A stretch of DNA of 64,000 nt, from assembly GCA_964625335.1 (NCBI GenBank), contig CAZVBE010000002.1, positions 1-64,000 on the forward strand, given 5' to 3'. The notes beneath the pieces were generated by a model that ran no database searches, had not been told where the DNA came from, and worked only from the letters and a program-made list of their open reading frames with translations. Shown here one piece after another: positions 54,394-61,895 of the stretch. Position 1 is the first letter of the stretch. Each line of letters begins with the position of its first letter. The DNA is from CAZGUG01 sp964625335 (GTDB lineage: Bacteria; Bacillota; Clostridia; Ch29). Both the position numbers and the translations under genes were made by a program.

Positions 54394-54719
54394 TGACATT
54401 TTTTTGAGCTTAAATAATTGAATATACAGGCATGAAATAATATAGGTGTGTTTTGTCCGGAAAAGGCGAATACACCTGTATTTTTAATAGCGAGAACGGG
54501 TATATGCAGACCGGGTAAGACGTTTCGGAGGAAGCCAGCCGACGTACTTGATTTTTATACGAGCAAAACAGAAACCGGTATAAGAATACTGCTTACCTGT
54601 GATCGTAATTTTGGCAACAGCTGCGCAGCCATACGAGGTAAATGGGAGTAATTAGGGCCCCAAATGCAGGAATGTCTGTGTAACTTTGCGGACATACTAT
54701 TTACAGGAGCGTGACCAAC
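54394..54719. other. Intergenic region with one hairpin
   Basis: AGGTGT...ACACCT at about 54445-54478 followed by GTATTTTTA is a weak terminator-like hairpin. An open frame of 67 codons at 54448-54651 has no ribosome site or coding character and is left out. Nothing else recognised. Confidence 0.5.
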
Positions 54720-55148
54720 ATGAACGGAAATGCCGAACTTTTAAACTTTATATATCAAAATTCCCAAATGGGTGTGGATACAATCAAACAATTGCTGTCT
54801 ATAGTTGAAGACAAAGAGTTTAAAAAGCACTTAGAAGCTCAATATAACGAGTATAAAAGAATTCATAGTGATGCCAGGCTGATGCTGAATAAAAACGGAT
54901 ATGATGAAAAAGGCATCGGAAAATTTGATAAGATTAAAACCCATTTAATGATGAATATGGAGACCCTTACCGATAAGACGGTCTCCCATATTTCTGAAAT
55001 GCTTATTATAGGAAGTAATATGGGTGTAATAAACGCAATTAAAAATATCAAAAAGTATCAGGATGCGGAACCGGACATTATAAATCTTATGGAAAGGTTG
55101 CTAAGGTTTGAGGAAAATAATATCCGGGAATTAAAAGCGTTTCTTTAA
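54720..55148 (+). CDS. Four-helix (ferritin-like) hypothetical protein
   Basis: A 142-aa protein that reads as four long amphipathic helices without cysteines, similar in shape to DUF2383/ferritin-like families. Possible metal-binding residues (E, H in EYKRIHSD and similar) exist, but no clear diiron ExxH pair. AGGAG 9-10 bases upstream favours ATG at 54720; a GTG at 54711 is too close to the site. The SplB-like gene follows by 49 bp, so the two may be one unit. Confidence 0.65.
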   Translation: MNGNAELLNFIYQNSQMGVDTIKQLLSIVEDKEFKKHLEAQYNEYKRIHSDARLMLNKNGYDEKGIGKFDKIKTHLMMNMETLTDKTVSHISEMLIIGSNMGVINAIKNIKKYQDAEPDIINLMERLLRFEENNIRELKAFL

Positions 55149-55197
55149 AAAAATAACTAGTCTATATGACGAAAGAACACTTTAAGGAGGCGGGCAA

Positions 55198-56193
55198 TTG
55201 TATCCGGATAAAATTTTCTACGAGCCTGCTGTTTTGGGCTACGAGCTTGGCAGAAAGCTGAAAGAAAAGTATAAAAACGTCCCATGGCTGCCAATCGAAA
55301 GCCACAACAATATCGGGCAGTTGCGCCGCAATCCCAATAAAGAATTTGCCAGGATGAAGAAGCATCTTATTATAGGTGTCAGAAAATCCTTGAAATACAC
55401 GCCAAACCATAAGGTTTCGGATTTTCTGGTACCGTACACTTCGTCGGGTTGCAGTGCCATGTGTCTTTACTGCTATTTAGTGTGTAACTATAACAAATGC
55501 TCATACCTCAGACTGTTCGTAAACCGCGAGCGGATGATGGATAAACTGATAAAGACAGCAAACCATTCGGAAAAAGATATTGTTTTTGAGATTGGCAGCA
55601 ACAGCGACCTTGTTTTGGAAAACACCATTACGGGAAATCTGGAATGGACTGTAGAAAGCTTTGGCAAAACCTCAAAAGGATTTCTTACATTTCCTACTAA
55701 GTTTGACATGGTGGAACCGCTCCTTGGGCTGGAACACAGGGGAAGAGTCATCATGCGTATGAGCGTGAACCCGGAAGAAATCATACGAAAAGTAGAGTTC
55801 GGAACGGCTTCTCTGAAAGCAAGGATAAGTGCACTAAACCGTATGTGCGATGCAGGATACAGAGTAGGGATGCTGATAGCTCCTGTAGTAATGGCAGAGA
55901 ACTGGATGGAGCTTTACGGACGGCTGATGGAACAGCTGTCCGACGAGATTTCTCAAAAGGTAAAGGACCAATTACTTATCGAAATTATTTTTATGACTTA
56001 CAGCTACGTACACCGGGCAATCAACCGGGAGGCGTTCCCAAATGCAGTGGAGTTGTTTGACAAATCCCTTATGACCGGCCGGGGCCGGGGGAAATACTGC
56101 TACCGGGAAGATGTAAGAGCTATGGGCGAACAGTTTTTAAGGGAACAGATCTCACAAAAATTAAGCGGTATTCCAATAGTCTATGTGGTTTAA
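55198..56193 (+). CDS. Spore photoproduct lyase family radical SAM protein
   Basis: A 331-aa protein close to SplB, which reverses the spore thymine dimer. The cluster motif is C85, C89, C92 (GCSAMCLYCYLVCNYNKC), followed by SYLRLFVN as in SplB. The hydrogen-donor cysteine of known SPLs (C141 in B. subtilis, in an AACT context by memory) aligns with Ser134 in EIGSNSD. No Cys exists between residues 101 and about 222. TTG start after GGAGGCGGG. It may be a true SPL with a different donor or a paralogue with another role. Confidence 0.85.
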   Translation: MYPDKIFYEPAVLGYELGRKLKEKYKNVPWLPIESHNNIGQLRRNPNKEFARMKKHLIIGVRKSLKYTPNHKVSDFLVPYTSSGCSAMCLYCYLVCNYNKCSYLRLFVNRERMMDKLIKTANHSEKDIVFEIGSNSDLVLENTITGNLEWTVESFGKTSKGFLTFPTKFDMVEPLLGLEHRGRVIMRMSVNPEEIIRKVEFGTASLKARISALNRMCDAGYRVGMLIAPVVMAENWMELYGRLMEQLSDEISQKVKDQLLIEIIFMTYSYVHRAINREAFPNAVELFDKSLMTGRGRGKYCYREDVRAMGEQFLREQISQKLSGIPIVYVV

Positions 56194-56205
56194 CACCGAC
56201 CAAGC

Positions 56206-56456
56206 GACCAAGGGAGCACGACCAAGGGGACGGTTCTTGTGGTTGTTATACTTCCACAGCTGTGATACGTTTAGCCGTGGGGGTATATTTTATACCTAGA
56301 ATAGCAAGAAAGAAAAGCGAAAGTGGGATATTTTATAACAGCGATTTTGTATGTCTATCAAAACCTGGTAAAGGCCGGCCATGCAAAGAAGGTATAGGAT
56401 TGTAAATGAAGAAGCTATAATGAACGTAAAGAAGCTAGATGTCTTGGAGGGGAGCC
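56206..56456 (+). pseudogene. Decayed copy of the REP transposase element
   Basis: This stretch aligns with the intact element at 57921-58600. It starts with a REP sequence (CCAAGGGGACGGTTCTTGTGG, trimmed) and the same leader (GCTGTGATACG), but the transposase ATG is ATA (56292). The coding part AGCAAGAAAGAAAAGCGAAAG is kept. About 300 bp are then missing up to TCAAAACCTGGTAAAGG, and a second deletion joins ATAATGAA to AAGAAGCTA. Stops occur in all frames. No right-end REP remains. Confidence 0.85.
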
Positions 56457-56533
56457 TTTATTAGATGAAAAGAATGTTAAATAGCAGTTTACCGCATGGG
56501 GATAGATATTCACTGAGATATGATTATTAGAAA

Positions 56534-57015
56534 TTGCTTTCTATATTTGTTCTTTATGAGCTGATTTTTGATTATGATATGGAGCTTTTATGGCCAAGAC
56601 TTATGATTTATCTAATTGTCATAGAGTTGATAAACCTAAAGAATTATAAGCATAAGTCAGCGGAGGAACCAGTTGAGAGTATTGAATATATTGTGGTGAT
56701 TACAGGCTATACAGGTATGAAATTGGCAGAGGAGGAGATCCACAGCTTTTAGTGGATGATCGGGTCTTATCTTATATTGTTACAGACTATGGAATATACT
56801 ATTCTTTACATTCCAAAGATGTGGGTTATCCAGGTGAAGGGCTTTATAAAACAGGGCTTGATGGAACCGGAAAAACCTTATTAGACGATACACAAAGAAT
56901 CGAGAGTATAAGTCAGCTAGGGAATTGGCTATTTTTCATGTCATCTGATGACAACATATACCCAAGTCAAAAGAGACTAGAACTATGGTCACAAGAGATA
57001 ACAGTTATGAGTTAA
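56534..57015 (+). pseudogene. Fragment of a DUF5050-type repeat protein
   Basis: From 56686 one frame reads IYCGDYRLYRYEIG, then GGDPQLLVDDRVLSYIV, GLYKTGLDGTGKTLL and LGNWLFFMSSDD, the repeating pattern of DUF5050/TolB-like surface proteins. It ends early at 57015, has an upstream stop at 56683 and no start or ribosome site. The open frame at 56534-56752 is out of phase with it and looks like decayed flanking sequence. Confidence 0.6.
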
Positions 57016-57169
57016 TATGGCATTTTAGCCAAAAGAGATTAAATAGTGTATTATCTTCCGGAGATAGGTTTCGTTAAAGATTCCAAAAAGAAAAATTGAG
57101 CTACTGTTTTATAACCCTTCCTTCAAGGTATTATATAACTATACAAATAGATATAGGGGAGGGTTTTTG

Positions 57170-57922
57170 ATGAGCCAAATGAATGAGATGGTACAAAGGC
57201 AGCTCGGGCACCGTACAATTCGTGAGTTTAAAGATATAAGAATACCAGGGAAGGTTTTCGACACCCTGATGGAGGTCGCAAGGCGAACTGCCACCTCAAA
57301 CGGAATGCAGTCCTACTCAATTATCCGGGTCACCGATCCATTCATAAAGAAGGAAATTGCAGGGGTTTGTAATCAGGAGTATGTAGGTAGGGCACCGGAG
57401 CTTTTGATATTTGTAGTGGATCAATTCAAGAACAACAGGATTGCAAAGGAAAAGGGAGCCGAAACCGAAAACGCGGCAGATATGGACTGGTTTTTTCAGG
57501 GTTTTACCGATGCGTGCCTGGCGGTTCAAAACGTTGTTAATGCGGCAGAGGCCATGGACCTGGGCGTTGTGTTTTTTGGCAGCATTTTAAACGATTCGGA
57601 AAGGATTTGTAAGGTCCTAAAGCTGCCTAAACTGACATTCCCGGTATTAGGATTAGGGATAGGCTACCCCGATCAAGACCCGCAACTAAAACCCAGGTTT
57701 GAAAACAGGATCAGGGTTTTCGAAAACAGCTATAGGATATTCGAAAATTATTTGGAGGAAATTAAAGATTATGATCAGGAAATGACAACCTACTACGACT
57801 TAAGAAATAAAAACAGAAAGGTAGACAGCTTTAGCGACCAGGTGGTGGCCAAACTAAGCACTTCCATACCCAACAGGCAGGGGATACTTAAGGTTATTAG
57901 GCAGCAGGGTTTTAAGGTATAA
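57170..57922 (+). CDS. NfsA-type FMN nitroreductase family protein
   Basis: A 250-aa flavin reductase. RQLGHRTIREFKD at the N-terminus is the FMN phosphate motif, RTATSNGMQSYS binds flavin, and the DAALA-like TDACLAVQNVV and VLGLGIGYPD are present. Length fits NfsA/FRP enzymes using NADPH. GGGGAGGG upstream supports ATG at 57170. Its TAA stop coincides with the first bases of the REP pair, so the element inserted at or abuts the 3' end. The terminal QGFKV looks natural. Confidence 0.9.
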   Translation: MSQMNEMVQRQLGHRTIREFKDIRIPGKVFDTLMEVARRTATSNGMQSYSIIRVTDPFIKKEIAGVCNQEYVGRAPELLIFVVDQFKNNRIAKEKGAETENAADMDWFFQGFTDACLAVQNVVNAAEAMDLGVVFFGSILNDSERICKVLKLPKLTFPVLGLGIGYPDQDPQLKPRFENRIRVFENSYRIFENYLEEIKDYDQEMTTYYDLRNKNRKVDSFSDQVVAKLSTSIPNRQGILKVIRQQGFKV

Positions 57923-57966
57923 CCAAGGGGACGGTTCTTGTATAACCAAGGGGACGGTTCTTGTGG
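57920..57966 (+). repeat. Left REP pair of the transposase element
   Basis: Two copies of TAACCAAGGGGACGGTTCTTG lie in tandem (57920-57940 and 57943-57963). The first TAA is the stop codon of the nitroreductase gene. They are inverted relative to the pair at the other end of the transposase gene. Confidence 0.9.
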
Positions 57967-58016
57967 TTGATATACTATCGCGGCTGTGATACGATTAGCT
58001 GCAGGGGTGGTATTTT

Positions 58017-58775
58017 ATGCCAAGAGGAGCAAGAAAGAAAAGCGAAAGCGGGATATATCATATTTTGTTGCGAGGGCAAAACAGGCAGATAATTTTCGAA
58101 GATGATGAGGATAAAGAAAGGTTTATACAAACATTAAAAGACTGTAAAAACAAAAGCGGATGGAAAATATACGGATATTGCCTAATGGGAAACCATATTC
58201 ATTTGTTGCTGCACGAATTTGACGAAGAAACAGGAATAATAATGCGGCGGATTGGCGCGAGTTATGTATACTGGTATAACTGGAAGTATAAACGCTGTGG
58301 ACACTTGTTTCAGGACCGTTATAAAAGTGAAGCGGTTGAAACAGAAAAGTATTTTTTAACAGTCCTTCGATACATACATCAAAACCCGGTAAAGGCTGGT
58401 CACGCAAAGAAGGCCCTGGATTATAAATGGAGCAGCTATAATGAATATATGAATAATAACGGGATAACGGATACCGGCTTTGCACTGGGCATTTTCAATG
58501 AGGACAGGGAAAAGGCGATTCAGAATTTCATAGATTTTCATAATGAACAAAAAGAAGCTAATTGCCTTGAAATGGAAGAGCGCTTCAGGCTGACAGATGA
58601 AGAAGCAATGGCCATCATAAAGGAGGAGTATTGCGTATCCAGTAGTTTGCAGCTAAAGGATTTTGAAAAAAAGAAAAGAGACATATGTATAAAAGAGCTA
58701 AAAGATAAAGGTCTGTCGACAAGGCAAATAGAGCGGCTGACGGGGATAAGCAGATACATTATTCTGAAAATGTAA
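58017..58775 (+). CDS. REP-associated tyrosine transposase (Y1 family, RAYT)
   Basis: A 252-aa Y1 transposase. It begins PRGARKKSESGIYHILLRG, followed by NRQIIFEDDED. The metal-binding HUH motif is GNHIHLLL, and the catalytic Tyr is likely in the RYIHQNPVKAG helix region. The C-terminus has an HTH-like stretch (GLSTRQIERLTGIS). Such proteins move or maintain REP palindromes, two of which flank each side. GGGGTGG precedes the ATG. Confidence 0.92.
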   Translation: MPRGARKKSESGIYHILLRGQNRQIIFEDDEDKERFIQTLKDCKNKSGWKIYGYCLMGNHIHLLLHEFDEETGIIMRRIGASYVYWYNWKYKRCGHLFQDRYKSEAVETEKYFLTVLRYIHQNPVKAGHAKKALDYKWSSYNEYMNNNGITDTGFALGIFNEDREKAIQNFIDFHNEQKEANCLEMEERFRLTDEEAMAIIKEEYCVSSSLQLKDFEKKKRDICIKELKDKGLSTRQIERLTGISRYIILKM

Positions 58776-58828
58776 CCGTAAGAACCGTCCCCTTGGTTAT
58801 CAACCGTAAGAACCGTCCCCTTGGTTAC
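58776..58828 (-). repeat. Right REP pair of the transposase element
   Basis: Two copies of CCGTAAGAACCGTCCCCTTGG followed by TTA occur at 58776-58799 and 58804-58827. They are the reverse complement of the left pair, so the element has inverted REP termini. The first copy starts at the transposase stop codon. Confidence 0.9.
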
Positions 58829-58869
58829 ATTTGCGGATCATATAACAACACCATGGGGGGCGCATTATA

Positions 58870-58898
58870 TTGACAGATTATGAAAATTAGTGTATAAT
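58870..58898 (+). promoter_or_regulatory. Consensus sigma-A promoter of an unidentified RNA
   Basis: TTGACA (58870-58875), 17 bp spacer and TATAAT (58893-58898). There is no reading frame behind it for over 400 bp. Confidence 0.88.
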
Positions 58899-58904
58899 AT
58901 TTAT

Positions 58905-59205
58905 GCATTAAAATCGGTTCTATATTAGGTGAAGTACACTCAAGCAGTAGCTTATACAATGCGAGCTGGTACACGTTATCTTAGTGGGTGTGAGTAAGCG
59001 TTAAATAATTTTGAAAGTGAAACTTGAGCTGGAAAAATCTTTAACAATGGAGAACTGGGATCTTTATTAGTTCAGGATTAAACGGGCTGATAATAGGCTA
59101 TACTGAATAATGTATGGCTTAAGGTGAGTTGAGAGGCGAAACCTAGATACTCTAACTCTCTTTCTGAATAAAGGCAGAAAGGGTTAGAGTGCCTGGGTAT
59201 TTTTA
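58905..59205 (+). ncRNA. Candidate structured leader or stand-alone RNA
   Basis: About 300 nt between a perfect promoter and a strong terminator (59149-59205), without a reading frame. Pairings seen include CTCAAG (58940-58945) with CTTGAG (59023-59028), AGCT with AGCT, and the end hairpin. I could not match it to T-box, SAM, lysine, glycine, glutamine, c-di-GMP, purine or TPP classes; the T-box signature is absent. The next gene, an amino acid ABC binding protein, starts 125 bp after the terminator, so it may be an attenuating leader for that operon. Confidence 0.6.
59149..59205 (+). terminator. Strong terminator of the candidate RNA
   Basis: ACTCTAAC-CTTTCTG pairs with CAGAAAG-GTTAGAGT over 15 bp around an eight-base loop, followed by GCCTGGGTATTTTTA. 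Confidence 0.85.
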
Positions 59206-59329
59206 TGACTATAAAAAGTTATAAATTGACTTATGTAGAAAATTATGGAGGGAGTGAGGGTTGTATTTTTCGGGCATTATCTATATGAGAGTATTGGAAA
59301 TTTAAAATAAAGAGGAGTGTTTTAATTAA

Positions 59330-60184
59330 ATGTTAAAGAAAAAAGGATTGCTTATAACAATAGTATTGATGCTGATTTTGTCATTGGCTTTAGTGGGGTG
59401 TACTGAAGACCCTGCAGAAGAAAATGGTAATGATGTAAATGGTGATGATCCATCTGAAGCGGCAGAAGATGTTGATGATAGTTTGGACAGGGTATTGGAA
59501 GCAGGAGTAATCACTGTTGTTGGCAGCGGCGACTATCCTCCATTTAACTTTTATGATGATAATGATGACGTAGTAGGATTCGATGTGGACACAGGCGAAG
59601 AAATTGCAAAGCGTTTAGGGGTTGAACTCAATTATGAAACATCAGCCTGGGACGGACTGCCTGACGGGTTAAGAACGGGTCGCTATGATGCTATTTTAGG
59701 TAGTATGGCTATAAATGAAGAAAGACTTAAAATTGTCAGCTTTACTACTCCGTACTATTATTCAGGAGCACAACTAATCGTACGAGCTGATTCCGGTATT
59801 ACTGATACAGACCAGATGGAAGGCAAGGAAATAGGAGTGGTAACAGGAGAAACATTTATGGAAGATGCCGAAGGCCTGGGCGCAGAGGTTGTTCTGTACG
59901 AAGGCGTTAACCAGATTCTTTTGGAACTTCTAAATGGCAGGGTGGATGGTATGATTACTGACCGTTTGGTTGCCTTAAATGGAATGAGTCAAATAGCAGA
60001 TGGTGATGAATTAGTATTTGCCGGGGACTTGCTGCGGCTGGAAGAAATGGCGTTGGCAGTCAGGCAGGAGGATAATGAGTTGAGAGAGAAGCTTGATGAA
60101 ATACTTGAGGAAATGCATGCTGACGGCACTCTGGCAGAGATAAGCAAAAAATGGCATGACGGAGAGGATATTACAATTAAGTAA
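59330..60184 (+). CDS. Polar amino acid ABC transporter, substrate-binding lipoprotein
   Basis: A 284-aa lipoprotein: signal peptide ending LALVGC with the lipid Cys at residue 24, an acidic spacer of about 25 residues (EDPAEENGNDVNGDDPSE, in part), then a family 3 binding domain (GDYPPFNFYDDND, GFDVDTGEEIAKRLGV, YDAILGSMAIN). Ligand is a polar amino acid such as Gln, Cys, His or Arg; not decided. AGAGGAG precedes the ATG. Confidence 0.93.
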   Translation: MLKKKGLLITIVLMLILSLALVGCTEDPAEENGNDVNGDDPSEAAEDVDDSLDRVLEAGVITVVGSGDYPPFNFYDDNDDVVGFDVDTGEEIAKRLGVELNYETSAWDGLPDGLRTGRYDAILGSMAINEERLKIVSFTTPYYYSGAQLIVRADSGITDTDQMEGKEIGVVTGETFMEDAEGLGAEVVLYEGVNQILLELLNGRVDGMITDRLVALNGMSQIADGDELVFAGDLLRLEEMALAVRQEDNELREKLDEILEEMHADGTLAEISKKWHDGEDITIK

Positions 60185-60192
60185 CCTGATAG

Positions 60193-60226
60193 GGCACGGT
60201 TCCCTCAGGAACCGTGCCTTTTTTAT
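60193..60226 (+). terminator. Internal terminator between binding protein and permease genes
   Basis: An 11 bp perfect stem GGCACGGTTCC/GGAACCGTGCC followed by seven T. Partial termination would give more binding protein than permease, as is usual. Confidence 0.9.
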
Positions 60227-60246
60227 TTAGAAGAGGAGATGGGCGA

Positions 60247-60918
60247 ATGTCTGAATTACCGTGGGATTTTACAGTTATACCTTTCTATTTTCCCAGGTTT
60301 TATCAAGCCGCATGGTTGACTTTGCAGATTACTGTTCTTGGGATTGGTTTAGGTCTGGTACTGGGATTAATTACTTCACTAATGAGAATATCAAAAAGTA
60401 AGATTATTCAGGGGCCTGCTCTGTTTTATATTTGGATAATCCGGGGCACCCCGCTATTATTGCAGCTTTTTATTATCTATTTTGGTCTTGCGGAATTTAT
60501 TGATATCCCTAGATTAACTTCGGCTGTTATAGGGCTGGGTATTCATAACGGAGCCTATATGGCGGAGATTTTTCGCGGAACTATTCAGTCTATTGACCGC
60601 GGACAAAGAGAAGCTGCTTATAGCTTGGGAATGACAAAGACGCAGGCCATGAGAAGGATAATTTTACCTCAGGCTTTTAAAAGGTCGGTGCCTCCATTGG
60701 GGAACCAATTTATTATAGCGTTAAAGGATTCATCTTTGGCCAGTGCAATTGCAGTACGTGAGCTGTTATTAACAGCAAGACAGATTGGCTCATCTAACTT
60801 GATGATGCTGGAGATGTTCGTGGTGGTTGGAATTTATTATTTGCTAATGACTTCCGTTTTAACTGTTTTGGTAGGCAAGGTGGAGAAACGTCTAAAAGTC
60901 AGTGACTATAGGAGCTAG
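60247..60918 (+). CDS. Polar amino acid ABC transporter, permease
   Basis: A 223-aa inner-membrane permease of the HisM/GlnP type, with about five helices and the EAA loop (REAAYSLGMTKTQAMRRIILPQAFKR, in part). ATG at 60247 follows AGAGGAGATGG; an upstream in-frame start overlaps the terminator. Confidence 0.93.
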   Translation: MSELPWDFTVIPFYFPRFYQAAWLTLQITVLGIGLGLVLGLITSLMRISKSKIIQGPALFYIWIIRGTPLLLQLFIIYFGLAEFIDIPRLTSAVIGLGIHNGAYMAEIFRGTIQSIDRGQREAAYSLGMTKTQAMRRIILPQAFKRSVPPLGNQFIIALKDSSLASAIAVRELLLTARQIGSSNLMMLEMFVVVGIYYLLMTSVLTVLVGKVEKRLKVSDYRS

Positions 60919-60933
60919 GGAGGTAAGCCGTTA

Positions 60934-61656
60934 ATGATAGAAGTAAAAAAACTGAACAAATGGTATGGAAAGCTTCATGTTCTTAAGGATGTAGATATGT
61001 CTGTAAAGGAAAAGGAAGTTGTAGTTATAATTGGAGCCAGTGGCTCAGGTAAAAGTACTTTGCTAAGGTGTATTAACTTTTTGGAAAAAGCGCAGAAAGG
61101 GCAAATATTTATTGAGGGAAAAGAGGTTAAGCCTAAGGGAAAGGATTTGCATCTTATAAGGCAGGAAGTGGGTATGGTCTTTCAGCATTTTAATCTTTTC
61201 CCTCATATGACGGTTTTGCAAAATGTTATTGAGGGGCCAACTCAGGTAAAAAAAATGCCTAAGGATGATGCAGAAGAGTTAGGCTACGAGCTTTTAGAAA
61301 AAGTAGGCCTGGAGGATAAGGCTTACTCCTATCCGAGCATGATATCCGGTGGTCAAAAGCAAAGGGTTGCCATAGCAAGGGCACTGGCCATGCAACCAAA
61401 GGTATTGCTTTTTGACGAGCCTACATCTGCACTCGATCCTGAACTGGTTGGAGAGGTATTAGTGGTAATGGAGGGTTTGGCAAAAGAAGGGATGACAATG
61501 GTTGTTGTAACTCATGAGATGTGGTTTGCTGAAGAAGCAGCCGACAGGGTGATTTATATGGATGAAGGCAGGATAATTGAAGAAGGAACGCCTGAAAAAA
61601 TATTTAGCCAACCAGAAAATGAACGAACGAGGGCTTTTTTGAAGCAAATACTATAA
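60934..61656 (+). CDS. Polar amino acid ABC transporter, ATPase
   Basis: A 240-aa ATPase of the GlnQ/HisP type. Walker A is GASGSGKST, signature SGGQKQRVAIARAL, Walker B LLFDEPTSALDP. GGGAGG precedes the ATG, 15 bp after the permease. It closes the three-gene transporter operon. Confidence 0.95.
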   Translation: MIEVKKLNKWYGKLHVLKDVDMSVKEKEVVVIIGASGSGKSTLLRCINFLEKAQKGQIFIEGKEVKPKGKDLHLIRQEVGMVFQHFNLFPHMTVLQNVIEGPTQVKKMPKDDAEELGYELLEKVGLEDKAYSYPSMISGGQKQRVAIARALAMQPKVLLFDEPTSALDPELVGEVLVVMEGLAKEGMTMVVVTHEMWFAEEAADRVIYMDEGRIIEEGTPEKIFSQPENERTRAFLKQIL

Positions 61657-61710
61657 AAAGCAGAACATCCATGACCTTATTGACGTAATACCCAGGTATG
61701 AGTTATCATA

Positions 61711-61806
61711 GTGGTTAGTTGCATGAAAAAGGCAAACCTGACGAAAGTCAGGGACGCAAAGCTGCGAGTCTACGGTAATCTTACTACGACAGTCGGGCTG
61801 CCATAA
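61711..61806 (+). promoter_or_regulatory. c-di-GMP-I (GEMM-I) riboswitch aptamer
   Basis: The class I c-di-GMP core is recognised by GGCAAACC, the stem CCTGAC-GAAA-GTCAGG, GGGACGCAAAGC and the following GGTAATCTTACTACGACAGTCGGGCTGCCA, given here in parts. Boundaries are approximate. It lies in front of a diguanylate cyclase gene with a terminator between. Confidence 0.9.
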
Positions 61807-61859
61807 GACATAATACATTAGTTTATGGCTGTCGTAGTTTAAGTGGCTACGACTTTTTT
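61783..61859 (+). terminator. Riboswitch-controlled terminator with competing antiterminator
   Basis: The terminator is GTCGTAG (61831-61837) with CTACGAC (61847-61853), then six T. ACTACGACAG (61783-61792) in the 3' part of the aptamer can instead pair perfectly with CTGTCGTAGT (61829-61838). If ligand holds the aptamer closed, the terminator forms: an OFF switch, by inference. Confidence 0.82.
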
Positions 61860-61895
61860 ATGTTATTTCCGGACTATATGGAAGGGGAAAAAATC

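Noticed and set aside
54448..54651. 67-codon open frame
   Set aside because: No ribosome site, no recognisable pattern, and it overlaps a terminator-like hairpin.
58905..59205. T-box leader for the amino acid transporter
   Set aside because: The UGGNACC-type T-box sequence with its flanks is missing; a TGGTACA near 58967 is in the wrong place and context.
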